Assembly (NCBI GenBank): GCA_016858145.1
Contig: JAEHOE010000136.1
Span: forward strand, 1-64,000
Reading direction: 5' to 3'
From: Edaphochlamys debaryana
Lineage: Eukaryota > Chlorophyta > Chlorophyceae > Chlamydomonadales
DNA: 64,000 nucleotides
The position numbers were made by a program, and so were the translations under genes. Below, piece by piece: positions 15,279-25,905 of this stretch (within the stretch, counting starts at the first letter, position 1; each line of letters opens with the position of its first letter). The notes under the pieces were generated by a model. It searched no databases and had not been told where the DNA came from. It worked only from the letters and a program-made list of their open reading frames with translations.

Positions 15279-18200
15279 CTAGTGCAGCTCCCGGTACACA
15301 CCGGCGGCACGGGGCACCGCGTAGCGCTCCTGGGAGAAGGTCGGGTGTGGGGGGTAGGGAGGCAAGGTGATGATGTGACGGGGTGGGGGGGTCAAAGGCA
15401 TGGAGGGCGAGGCAGGACAGAGCGCCGAGGACCGCACCGACCAGCCGTTGCCCTGCCTTGCGCAGCTCCCATTCCCAAACCGGCAAGGCAATCCCGGGCG
15501 TAAACCTGCCCTTACATAGCCGGTAAGTCTTCCTGCTTTCCCCCCCTCCCCCTCCGCCCCACCTCCTCCACGGGCCCCAGGCAGGACGTCTCGGACGTGG
15601 ACCCGCGCACCACCGTGGAGATGTTGAAGGTGGTCATCAGGTCGTCCGTCATGACGCAGGGGGCGCCGATGATCACCTCATCCACGTACCTGCGGGAAGG
15701 CGGCGTGGGCACAGTGGGGGCGAGGGTGGGGGGCTGGCAGGTTAGCCTTGATTGGGTACATCTTGCGCCAGCAGGCCGACCCACATCCCTGACCGGGTAG
15801 GGGCAGCGTCTACCACAGGCCCAGCCGCGACCCCAACGTCGGCCCCGCGTCCGTGAGCCCAGCTCCCCTGCCCCAAACCACACCTCGCCGTCCTTAACGA
15901 ACCGTTTAACCCCGACGTGCCCGCGAGCCCAGCTCCCACCAGGCGCTTGTGCGCGGCTTCTGTCCCCCGCACCTGCCTGCTTGCACCCCTGGCCCATGCG
16001 TGCCAGACCGGTGCCCGCCTAGTGCATGCCGTACCCCGCCTTATGGTGCAGCTGCTGTACCAGCCATCTCAGGCATCCCCGTGTAATCTCGGCCCCGACC
16101 CATGCATATATACCCATGCCAGGCATCCTCGGATCCTGGGATCTTCGCTCCATGCCCCACGCAGTTGGCTGCCTCCCCCGGCGCGTCCCATGCATGCTCC
16201 TGCCACCCTCGCCTCCACCATGCCTCCTGCCTGATGCCTTAGCCCGCCCCGATGCCTTTTCGCCCTGATAAGAGGCCCCCTCCGCCCGCCCCCACCCCCC
16301 GGTCTCACTTGCACGACAGCACGGACAGGCTGCGCTCGTGCAGGTTCATGATGGGCAGGTGCGGCCCCCGCCGCGCCTGCACCTCCTCGTCCGTGTGGAT
16401 GCCCACAAGCAGGAAGTCGCCCTGCGCCTTGGCGGCCTGGAGGCAAAAGAAGTGAGATGTATGGATGGGCGAACAGGGTAGGCAGGGCTTCGTGATGGGG
16501 CTGTTATCTGCTCGCGTACAAGCGCACCTTCAGGATCTTGACGTGCCCCGGGTGGAAGCAGTCGAAGGCCCCATCGATGTAGACGATGCGTGCGCCCCCG
16601 GGCGCCACGCGGCCGTTGGAGAACTGCACCAGGCGCCGGCTGGTGGGCAAATGCTTACGCTGCGGGAACCTGGTGTGTGTGGTAGTGGTGGGGGGCATGG
16701 GGTGTCAAGAGGGGCGGGATGGGGTTGGGAGATGCTTTAGCAGCCAGGCAACGGGGTAGGGATTGGCGCACACAGCCGGGATGGAGGCAAGAGGGGCGCA
16801 CCCCAGGAAAGAGTATCCCCAGCAGTTTATTTGCACCTTTGACCGCCCGCTCGGGTGCCCTGAGGGCGTTGGAAACACCCACACGCACACGTGCCCAGCA
16901 GCAGACTCGCCAGGTGCGCCACCGCCAGGCCTGCATGTTGCTTGGTCCGAATGCCCGTCCTGCAGAGTCCTTTCGCAACATCCTCGACAACACTAGACTC
17001 ACTCCTTTTTGGCTTGGTAGTCTGCACGCTTGCGCATGTGTTCACGGATGGATCCTCCCCGCGCCCCGTCGCCCCGCCGGTTATTACTCTGGTACTAGGC
17101 CCCCAGCACCAGGTCCCCCGCCCCGGCTCGAAGATCCTTACACGGTCCCTCCGCCCTCCTCCCTCCTCCCTCCGCCCGCTCACTTTGAGAGGATGGTCTG
17201 GGTATCCGCGCAGGTGGGCGAACCGGGGCCCTGGGGGTGGGGCTGCAGAGGAGGGGCAGGATGGAGGTCACATTGGTGGTCACAAGCAGCTTGCTTGGCC
17301 TGCACTCGCCCCCATTCCTGAACAAGCCCCGCTCCCCTGCCCCAAACCACACCTCGCCGTCCTTAATGAACCGGTTGACATCGTAGCAATGGAGCATGCG
17401 CTCCACGATGTCCGCCGCGGAGACACCCTGGGTGTGCGTGATCTGGGCCCGGGGATTGGTTGCGGCGGTGTGCAGCAGGTGTGGGGGATCCCCCATCCGG
17501 ATGAGAGGCCGGCAAGGCCCGGACGCGAAGAGCCTCGAGGCTGCAGTCGGCACTGGTTCTCGTCCGTGCAACAGCAGGCTATCCAGGCGTACACCTGCTT
17601 GGACCTAGACCTTAGCCTTTATTTCCCATGCATGCCATGCCCCCCGCCCGCCCGCTCAGCCGCCTTCCTCCCACCTCCCTAAACCGCCCCAGCCGCCTGG
17701 CGTGCGCGTAGGCGTCGCTACCATCCGGCAGACGGCAGGGGTCATCACCGTGGATGATGTAGTCGATGCGGTGCTTGGTGAAGAGGTCCTGGATGAACTC
17801 GGGGTTCAGATCGTACGGCACATCTGAGGACGTGGAGCGGGGCGGGGCGGGGCGGTCTGGCCCGGCCTGGCATCGGTCTGCACCTCAGCTCCCTGCCGTG
17901 CACTCCCCCTCTCCCCCGGGCATGGCCATCTGAGGACGTGGAGCGGGGCGGGGGGAGAACGATGGGGTATGTAAGGGCACGCGGCTGGCCCGCCGACCCG
18001 GTCCGGCCCGACCCGACTTGAAGAGAGACTTTTGTTCGCGCCGTTGCTCGGCTTCTGCCCGCCTCCTCCGATCCCCGCGGCCATTGTCCCCAGCCCACGC
18101 GTCCCCAGGCGTCCCGGCGTGGCCCACCCTTCCACCCTTCCCCCACCGCCCCGCCCCCACCTGTCAGGATCTCGTCCACCCACTTGACCGCATCCACCAG

Positions 18201-19071
18201 CGTGTGCCGCTCCTCCTCGTTCATGACGGGGGGTTTTTCGAAGCGAATCATCTCGGCATCGTTGATCAGGCCGACCACGAGCTCGTCGCCCGAGGCTTTG
18301 GCCTGCGGAGCGGGGCGGGGCTGCGGCGGGTGTCTGGCAGGGTGTGTGGCAGGGTGTGCTGGGCCTAGTGTGGGGTAACTCGGTTAAGGCTTTCTGCTAA
18401 AACCGCTCCACCCTGCTCGTTCCTGTGCCTAGGCTGCCGTACAGCAGGAACGATCAGGGCGGAGAAAGCCGGCAAAGCGTTACAGGGCAAGGCCCACTGA
18501 AGCTACATACGGCGTCGCCCACCTGGCGCAGGGCGTTGGCATGGCCGTAGTGCATCAGGTCGAAGCAGCCGTCGAGGTACACGCGCACCGGCCTCGTCCC
18601 TGAGGCAAACGGGAGTGCGGTGCGCTCTTGATATGAGTTGTTGCGAAGGGGCTTCGTGCGTCGGAAGCAACGGATGGGCGTCAGGAGGCGCCAGGGGTTC
18701 GGGAGGGTTCAAGCAGGCCTGGGCCTAGGCCTAGGCGCGTGCGCGGCACTTACTCCGACGTCGCGCGTTACCCAGCGCCGAAGCAAGCCAGTTGCGAATC
18801 ATCCCTGGGAGATACTGTGGGAGCAGGTGAACAGCGAGGGCCCGGAGAGTTGGCGCACGGCGGGCCCGAACCACCCGAACGAGGCCTAGAGCAGTTGAGC
18901 GAGCCTCTCGCCGGCCAACCGGAAACCTCCCCGCACCTGGTTTGGTCCAGTGTCCTCGTATGTCTGGAATGCATAATAACCAATGATGCCAGCGGTGGCG
19001 GTTGCCGCGGCAGCACAGCATCCCCAGAAGAATACGTCTTTCTGAGAGTTAAGCGTCACGCCTAGCACCAT
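15279..19071 (-). CDS. Ethanolamine-phosphate cytidylyltransferase copy 2, truncated (possible pseudogene)
   Basis: Head-to-tail paralogue of the gene at 8904-13552 with the same exon order. It starts MVLGVTLNSQKDVFFWGCC at 19071 and keeps [19 protein letters not shown], the NDAEMIRFEKPPVMNEEERH exon, IIHGDDPCRLPDGSDAY and the C-terminal YIDGAFDCFHPGHVKILK. Two defects stand out. The CTP-binding signature, RTEGVSTT in copy 1, reads HTQGVSAA here (exon at about 17357-17442). In the penultimate exon a TCG codon of copy 1 corresponds to TAG (15279-15281), removing the last 45 or so residues. Exons 8-10 are nearly identical in DNA to copy 1, while introns and N-terminal exons differ. It could be a decaying duplicate, or a protein kept for its intact C-terminal half. 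All checked splice sites remain usable. Confidence 0.8.
15850..15909 (-). repeat. Exon-end fragment copied into a PECT copy 2 intron
   Basis: These bases repeat, with three or four mismatches, 17330-17388, which span the end of the copy 2 exon coding NRFIKDGE and its GTGTGG donor. The fragment sits about 1.5 kb downstream, between exons 10 and 9, and has no usable acceptor of its own. Confidence 0.8.
18388..18470 (-). other. Imperfect intronic hairpin in PECT copy 2
   Basis: 18388-18430 (GGCTTTCT ... CCCTG ... CGTTCCTG) pairs with 18441-18470 (CAGGAACG ... CAGGG ... AGAAAGCC). The blocks of 8, 5 and 8 bases are interrupted by a one-sided bulge of about 11 bases and the loop is about 10 bases. 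It lies in the intron between coding exons 3 and 4. The function is unknown. Confidence 0.55.
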
Positions 19072-20499
19072 GGCTGCGAGAGATTAGAGTTATAGTCAAT
19101 GTGTGCGGAGTCGCTGGCAGCGTGCAACTAGTGTCGAACTCGACAGCTGATGTATGGGTCGCTTCGCATGGAGTCGCCCGCTTGCCGCTTTTGGCTTGCG
19201 GTGTGTCGACACGTCCTGGGTGGAGTGAAGAGATCTGGTGCTGCGTCGCTGTGAGGCCTATCCCTTGGCGCCCAATCCAGACAGTGCGCCCATGCGGCAC
19301 GCCATGCGCGCCATGCCAACCGCCAACCGAGAGAAGTCAAGACCTCGGCCCGACGTGGTGCCTGTGTAGTGGCCGGCTATGAGACAAGCGCCGTACCGAC
19401 TGCCCGGACACCTACGAGAGCATCGCCTCCATACCGGCCCAGCAACGGAGGTTACAGCCTCCGAGCATCCCGCCCGGGCACAGCCGCACGACCGCACAGG
19501 CCCCTCCAGACCCTAACTTGAGTCCCTCACCACCCAAGAGGCGACAATCCATTCGAAGTCCATGATCTCGCATACAGTCTGGCCTCCAATCGCCCTGAGT
19601 CGACACGCCCGGCGCCCTGCAGGCAGGATCAGCGCCCTGCCCATACATGATGAATATGGCCGTGCGTGACGCTAGCCGGAAGCCTACTCCCACAGGAGGA
19701 ACACCCACAATGCCTTCGGATTCGCGCCTCACACACTCATTCGTTGACGCCGCCAAGGCGCAGGATAAGCGCCACCAATCCCACTGAAAGGGATGCATGC
19801 TCCAAAGCAAGACGTCTGTGCCTCCCTCTGCGAACCCTTACCGGCCCCTTCGCTTCAACTCCAGTTCCAGTGCTCCCTCGCGGCCACTCCTCCCACACCC
19901 ACAGCTCCCCTTCCAGCAGCCACTCTCTCCCATCCAGTGCCTCCCATTGCCTCATCTCCTGCTTTGCAGCGCAGATCTATGCTCACTGCCGATGCAACTC
20001 CAGGGCCGGCGCTAGGCCAGTGGGGGGCTGCCCGCGCCGCCCCGGACGACCGAACGCCAGGGGCACTCCGTCGCAGAAGTGTCACCCTTGCTCCGTCTCC
20101 TCTGGTATCCCCCAACCACCACGGCTGACCAATGCCATCCAGCTCCAACCAGTTCTCCCACGCTCCGTTTCCTCCACTACTCGTCCTCGTCCAGTCCGAA
20201 GCCTCCACCATAGCTTGTCAGGCCCAGCCAGGCCCAGCCCTGCTTAAGGCAGGCGCTACGTACGCTCCTGCAGCGGCGTAGCGGTGCTGTGCTGCTGTCA
20301 TGTCCTCACAATGCGGTCTCGTTTCGATAAGCTCGGCTCGCCAGACCATGCGCCAAGCGCCGAGGGCCCATGGCCCGAGCCGGCGTGACCGCCAGACCCC
20401 GGTCCCCTCCACGATGCGGGGCCGCACCGCCCCCGGCGCCTGCGGCTCTGCATGCCCAGGCCGGGCCACGGTTGGCTCGGGCTTGCTGGGCCTGGGGCA
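19072..20499. other. Intergenic region upstream of PECT copy 2 and downstream of the UBTD-like gene
   Basis: It should contain the copy 2 promoter and the 3' UTR of the UBTD-like gene. Open frames in 19660-20260 have low-complexity Ser/Pro/Arg composition typical of GC-rich non-coding DNA here, and I see no family resemblance. Confidence 0.5.
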
Positions 20500-21535
20500 T
20501 TAGTCATCTTTGACCAGGTTGACCGGGTCGCTGAGTACGTACTTGGGCAGCTCGTACTTGGCGCCTGAGGAGGGTGGATCGGGGTGACACGTCAGCTCCC
20601 AGGCCTCCCACAAGGTGCGGCGGGTGGGCCCTGACAAAACGCTCCTGCACGTCCGACGCTGCGGCATGCACCGCAGTACCATGGCACATGCACAAGGCAG
20701 CGATGAGGGGGGCTTCCCCAGTTTAGTTCCCACCCAAGCATCAGGTAGTGGGGAGGGGCCCCTCCAAGGTTGCGGTCTTAACCTTGGCATGCGCACTTCA
20801 GCCCGCCCCCAATCTCAATGGTGAAATGCACACCCACCCCGCTCGTCATAGCAGACAGTCATGTCGGGCACGGCTACAATGATGCCCGCGCTCTCGATGA
20901 TCAGCTTGCTGGTCTCGTGTTCTGCCTCGATAGCAGCTTTGAGGGCATCCCAGATGACTGTGGTTGATCGGGGAGGTGACGCGCACGGTTAAGGCGGGTG
21001 GCCTCTCAAAAGAATGAGCACGGCAGCAAGCCTAGCGACAGCAGTGAGCTGCAAGGTGAGCGCGCCTCCCCACTTGCCTCGGTCTCCGCCGTAGTGAGGC
21101 TGAGTGTCCCAGAACTCCTCCCGCTTTTTCTGCGGAGGGGGAAAGGGGGGAGGGAGGGCCGGCATGTTGGTCCGGCGGTTGGCTTTGCATGCGTAGTCGC
21201 CCCCCGCAAAACCCCCTGGGGCCCCCTGCCAAGACGTGGCCCCCACCGCCCCCTGTTCCGTACCAAACTAGCTAGTAGATGGCTGGCCGGGCCAGGCCTC
21301 GAAGGCAAGGGCCGCAACGTGTGGAGTCCGGTGTGTGACAGGAGTGGAGGGGGGACCCCCAACCCAGGCCCGTCCTCGCCTTAATCTCAGACGAAGTCAT
21401 GTGCTCCTGCGACTTCCACTTTGGCTTACTCCACTGCTTGGTGGGCTTCTCCCGGCCCACAGGGTCGAACGCCGGGGAACCGCCCGAGGCTCCTGCCGGC
21501 TCGCCGTCCGCTGGTGTGCTTGAGACGCAGCCCAT
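20500..21535 (-). CDS. UBTD-N (DC-UbP N-terminal) domain protein with MGC N-terminus, no ubiquitin domain
   Basis: Four exons give about 130 residues. Exon 1 starts MGCVSSTPADGE and contains KPKWKSQEHMTSSEIK. Exon 2 is KKREEFWDTQPHYGGDR, exon 3 starts VIWDALKAAIEAEHETSK, and exon 4 ends LPKYVLSDPVNLVKDD. This matches the N-terminal half of animal UBTD1/2 (LKWKSDYPMT; KRDEFWDT; EIWDALKAA; YQLPIYCLSPPVNL) in order. Animal proteins then carry a ubiquitin-like domain; this one stops (TTA on the plus strand at 20500). MGC suggests N-myristoylation of Gly2 and palmitoylation of Cys3, hence membrane attachment. The first two introns have GC donors (21379 and 21077), forced by reading phase. UBTD proteins in animals bind ubiquitin-conjugating/ligating enzymes; the algal role is unknown. 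Confidence 0.88.
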
Positions 21536-21875
21536 CGCTGCGTTCGATGGCGTTGCGGTCTCGCGAGTCAAGCGCAAGCGTAATTATCGTGACGGAATTG
21601 CCATCGGCCTCGGGCCAAAGCTTGGACCGGTCAAATTGGAGCTATCGGTCTAGGCGTGACAATGTTTGAGTACCGGGACTGAATGTGGACACGGTAACGG
21701 CTGGGGGCGATTAGCGACCCAGCGCGCATCCAGAAGGAGAAGGCCAGCCTCGAGGAATCGCTGCCCCGGGAGTTGACCGCGTCACCTCATCTTCACCTTC
21801 TGCATAGCTGTGACAACGGTGAAACGTACGCCTCTAGCTACGCCACATGCACCCGACGATGCCACTGTGAACAGC
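21536..21875. promoter_or_regulatory. Short divergent promoter region
   Basis: The 340 bases separate the start codons of the UBTD-like gene (minus) and the TPR gene (plus), so both promoters and 5' leaders must lie here or overlap the neighbouring gene. I see no clear TATA box. This is an inference from gene arrangement only. Confidence 0.5.
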
Positions 21876-24658
21876 ATGCCGTCGCTCGGGGGGCTGCAGG
21901 AGTACCTTAATGCTGCGGTGCAGCTCAAGGTGTGCATGCAGCCGCGGCCCCCTCTCGCAGTTCGCGGCATCATTACCGAGCGGATGGCCTCGCCCACTCG
22001 TTCGGATACCCCTCGTCCTTCAGACCGCTCTTGTGAAGAGCAGGCCGGGCAGGCAGGAGTGGGAGCAGGCGCCGCCGTTCTTGCGCAGCACAGCTGCCGC
22101 CACGCCAGAGGTGCAGCGAGCGCGGGAACAGGGCGACTTCAACGAGCAGTACAGGCTTGCCCTGCAGCTCAAGGAGCAGGGCAATGAGTTGGTAAACAAG
22201 GTGCGTGGGCAGTGGGATCTGAGGGGCACGCGGCAGCACCCTCAGACCATGGGGAGTGCCCCTATGACCATGGGGAGCGGTGAGGGGAAGGGCAGGACAC
22301 GGATGGGGGGGGGGAGTCAGGGCCCCTCATGTCGTTGTCTGCAACCTTGTCCTCCGTTCTCACCAGAATAGCATGCGGACATTTCTTATCGGTATACTCG
22401 CTAGGGCACGTGTTCTTGTGGGCTGCAAGGAGGCTGCGGGTAGGGGCACTTCGGCTTTGCGAGGTGAAGGGGGAAAAGGGCAGGACGGTTCTGAGTCAGG
22501 TCGAAGCCCCCCGGGAGGCATGGCTGCCGCGTAGTCGTCCCCAAGTTTCCGCCCCCAGTGGGAGGCAGTCGGGGGGCCTGCGGGGACTCCATCCGCTCCC
22601 TCTGCTCCCTCCCAACAGGCTCCCGAAGAGGCGCTCGAGAAGTACTCGCAGGCTCTATCGGTCTTCCTGTGGTTTGACCGCGGGCCCAAGAAGGACGCTG
22701 AGGATGTGCCGCTGGTCTGCGCTGCGGAGAAGCTGCAGGGCGCAGAGCAGGAGCAGGTGGGCGGGGGCCTTTGTGTGCGGCTGACGAGCTCGCTAGCACT
22801 GGCGACGGCACTTCGCTGCGCCAGCCAGCGCCAACCGATGGGTTTTGGCATGAGCTTGTACGAGAAACGGCATCACACACGACGTCGCGGGTCAGGGTCG
22901 GAGTCGAGGGGCGGGGGTGGCCGTGGCAAGTGTGGGCGTGGATGCGCCCTTATGGCTGCTGCGGCATCAACCAACCACCGGAAACCGAAGCAAGCCACGT
23001 GTCTCCGTACGGCAGGCGCACCACGTGCTTGCTCTGGCCTTCTGCAACGCCGCCGCCTGCCTGCTGGCGCTGGGCATGACGGCGGACGCAGCCTACGCCT
23101 GCAGGTGGGGCCCTTGCGGAGGAGTCGGGGTGGGGGGCGGACGGGAGCAGCACGCCCAGCACCTTCCTGCGCGGCCCGGTGTCCGAGGCCGTGAGATTCA
23201 GCGGGCGGGCGATTGTCCCGTGGCTCCTGTTTTGGTACCCCCTGCAGTAAAGCCCTCAAGTACGACCCATATAACGTCAAGGCGCTGTACCGCCGCGCGC
23301 TCGCGCACCGCCGTACGGACACGCGCGCGGGCCTGGAGGCGGCCGTTACCGACCTGGCGGCAGCCAACACCCTGGAGCCAGCCAACAATCAAGTGCGGAT
23401 GGCGCTCACCAGCCTGCAGCACGAGCTGAGGGAGCTGCGGAGGTGGGGCTGCGCGCCTGCGTGCTGCGCAGAGCACACGTTGGGGTGGCCCTACAGATAG
23501 TGTCTGCATTCGTTGCGCCTGGCGACGTGAGGCCGCCGAGCGTTTTACCTCGATGCCGTGCCTGATCTTCGGCGCTGCCCCGTACACCGTTGCTTGCCGC
23601 AGGAAAGAGCGGGGCCTGTACGGCAACATGTTCGAGCGCGGCGAGCTGTACGACGGTACGGCAGCAGGCGGGGGCGCCAGCAGCAGCGCAGGAGCCGCTG
23701 CGGGCCCCAGTGCTGGCGGCGCCGAGGCAAGCTCGGCTTCTGCGCGGGCGGAATTGCCAGCGCCCGGCACGAAGCCCGCCAAGCAACAGGAGCAAGGGGG
23801 GCGAGGCGGCCGGGGAGACGGGGATGGGCAAGGCGAGGACGACGAAGACGGATGGCTGGACGAGGACAGGGACGAACACGACTGGGGGCCAGGCGCAAGT
23901 GGGAGAGACTCCGAGGACCAGCTCTTGCTGGATCAGCGGAGACGAAAGGTGGGTTGCCGCCGCAACGCGCCGCAACGGGGTGGGGGGGCCGTCTTGGGAC
24001 CTTCGCAGCATGGGACCCTGCGCCCAGCTCTTCCTCGCCACGCTGATGTACCCTTGCATCACCTCCCAGGCCCTCTCCCCCACTCTGTTGGCGGCTATGA
24101 TAATCACTGGCCCTCCCCTTCCCTTCCCTTCCCCAGGCGAAGGCGACCGCAGCGTCCCGTGAGGCGGACGTGGTGATGCGGCGAATGCAGCGGTCGCTGG
24201 CGGCGGCCCGCAACCGCAAGATGGCGGAGCGGCTGAACGTTGAGCGGGCGCGGCAGGGCGGCGCGGGGCCGTTCCCCTGGTACCTGGTGCCCTGGTGGGC
24301 CTACGTGCTCATCCTGCTGCACCTCACCTACCGTGTGATCAAGGTGGGTGGGTGGCTGGGTGGGTGGATGGGTGGGTGGGTGGGTGGGTGGGGACGGGAC
24401 GGCCGGCTGCTGTGAGGCCATGGCGCTTTGCCTGTCCTGCGCTTCCGCCACTCTCGAAGTGGGTAACTCACTTCCTGGCGTTGCCTGGGTACGGCGTGAG
24501 TTCGCAACCACATGCAGCTCTTCCTGCTCATCACGGGCACCTTCTCGCGCCTTCCTTTGCAGATCTGGAAGGTGCCCGTTCCCGCGCACGGGACAGCTCC
24601 GGTGCCCGCCGCTGCGGAGCCGCACGACGCGGGGGTACTGCACGGGGGGGAGCTGTGA
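21876..24658 (+). CDS. Tail-anchored TPR protein, FKBP/co-chaperone-like TPR block
   Basis: About eight exons give some 420 residues. The first in-frame ATG (21876) starts MPSLGGLQEYLNAAVQLK. Exon 2 ends in a TPR helix (RLALQLKEQGNELVNK). The next exons give EEALEKYSQALSVFLWFDRG, HHVLALAFCNAAACLLALG and KALKYDPYNVKALYRRALAH, the third TPR with canonical Y-N-V-K-A-L-Y-R-R-A. ERGLYGNMFERGELYD then follows, as in the C-terminal part of TPR-type FKBPs. A Gly/Ala/Ser-rich linker and an acidic block (EDDEDGWLDEDRDEHDW) precede a coiled, basic stretch. One hydrophobic segment (FPWYLVPWWAYVLILLHLTY) comes about 30 residues from the end, as in tail-anchored proteins. No peptidyl-prolyl isomerase domain is visible. 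It could be an Hsp90/Hsp70 co-chaperone at an organelle surface, by analogy with FKBP8/TWD1. Confidence 0.85.
24344..24394 (+). repeat. GGGT/GGTG microsatellite at a donor site
   Basis: A run of (GGTG)n with one GGCT and one GGAT interruption starts at the GTGGGT donor of the penultimate TPR-gene exon, so it contains about a dozen overlapping donor-like GGTGGG motifs. Confidence 0.9.
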
Positions 24659-25905
24659 GCGCTCTGGTGGAGGGCCATCTCTCTAGAAGAGCGGCTGTGC
24701 TGTCTGCCCTGTTCGACAAAGCCACATGCGTTTGGGGCAGCAAGGACTGGGGAATGGCCGGGCAGGGGCTGCGAACTCAGGGCCTGCAGCTGGATGTGGG
24801 GGTTGCTGTGTCTCGGTTATGCATGGTGATGTGAGCTTGGCGGGGATGACAGCACGATAACGGCGTCATGTGGGGACAAAGCACTGAAGGAGGCTGCAAC
24901 GTGGGGGCACAGCTGGGGCCCTGCGCCTCACGCCGTGTCGAAAGCATCAAGGATGCGACGGATGGACATCAAGTGTAATGCTCCCCTGGGTATAAGTTAC
25001 GAGTCAATCCTCGCCGTTCCACATGTGTGGTTGCGGGTGTATGGTGATGTCAGTCATGTCACACATTCCTGCGGAATGAGGGGGAGGCGGGCATAGCCCC
25101 CGCGCAGTACACAAGCAACAAGGCCATCTAGCACTACTCCTGCGGAATGAGGGGGCATGGCTGGCGCGGCGGGGCCTGGCAGGGCTTGTGGGCAGGGGAG
25201 GGCAGGGGCACTGGCAGCTTTCCTCCGAACGACCGAGCCTTGGGTTGCGCTAACATGTATGCCACATCGTTGTCTTGACATGCGGGGGGCTGAAAGCCAC
25301 AGGGGAGAGGAGCCAGTAGTAGCTTTGGGGACAGGCGCAACCAAAGCGGGCGGGCAGGGACAGCTGGGACAGGCAGGGGGCAACTGCACGTACTCAGGGT
25401 ACGCCACGATCGGGCTTGCACACGCACGCCCCAGGGAGTCGCTTGGTGCGCAACGCCATGGTAACATGCATAGCCCACTTCTGTGGTAGTCCATTTCTGA
25501 GCCCAGACACTAAGCCGTGAACACCAATTTTACAACCCCGCGCCGAGCGCCCGAGCGAGGGAGCCCGCGTGGTTTTCTTTGTGTACAGTAGGTTGCCATC
25601 ACGCAACTCAATAGCGACCAACACCACAAGCCTAGGCGAAGAACCTGGGAAGCTCGTTCCTTCTGGAAAGCGTGCAAGCCGACCAGCAGGCATCCAGGCA
25701 TCGCAAGCTTACCAGCAAGGTGCCAACCAAACACTGCAGCTTGCGCATCATCACCGGCGAGTAGTTGACCGGCTTTCGTCACCGGCTGTCGCCAGGCCTA
25801 GCGGGCCGCGGGGAGCTCGCGGCCCGTCACCTCTGGCGTGACCCTGCGCAGCATCTTACCAGCGGTCACATCCAGGGCTAGCAGAGGGTACGCGGCTCGG
25901 CAACC
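24659..25905 (+). other. Intergenic region between the TPR and EML genes
   Basis: 3' UTR of the TPR gene and promoter/leader of the EML gene. TCCTGCGGAATGAGGGGG occurs twice (about 25067 and 25138), and the first copy lies in a perfect short palindrome CATTCCTGCGGAATG. I see no coding sequence. Confidence 0.5.
24974..24978 (+). terminator. Candidate polyadenylation signal TGTAA for the TPR gene
   Basis: TGTAA lies 316 bases after the stop codon, the first such motif downstream of it. Confidence 0.5.

Noticed and set aside
19666..20247. 193-codon open frame on the plus strand
   Set aside because: Ser/Pro/Arg/His-rich composition as expected from GC-rich non-coding DNA; no motif, no splice context, and it lies between well-defined genes.
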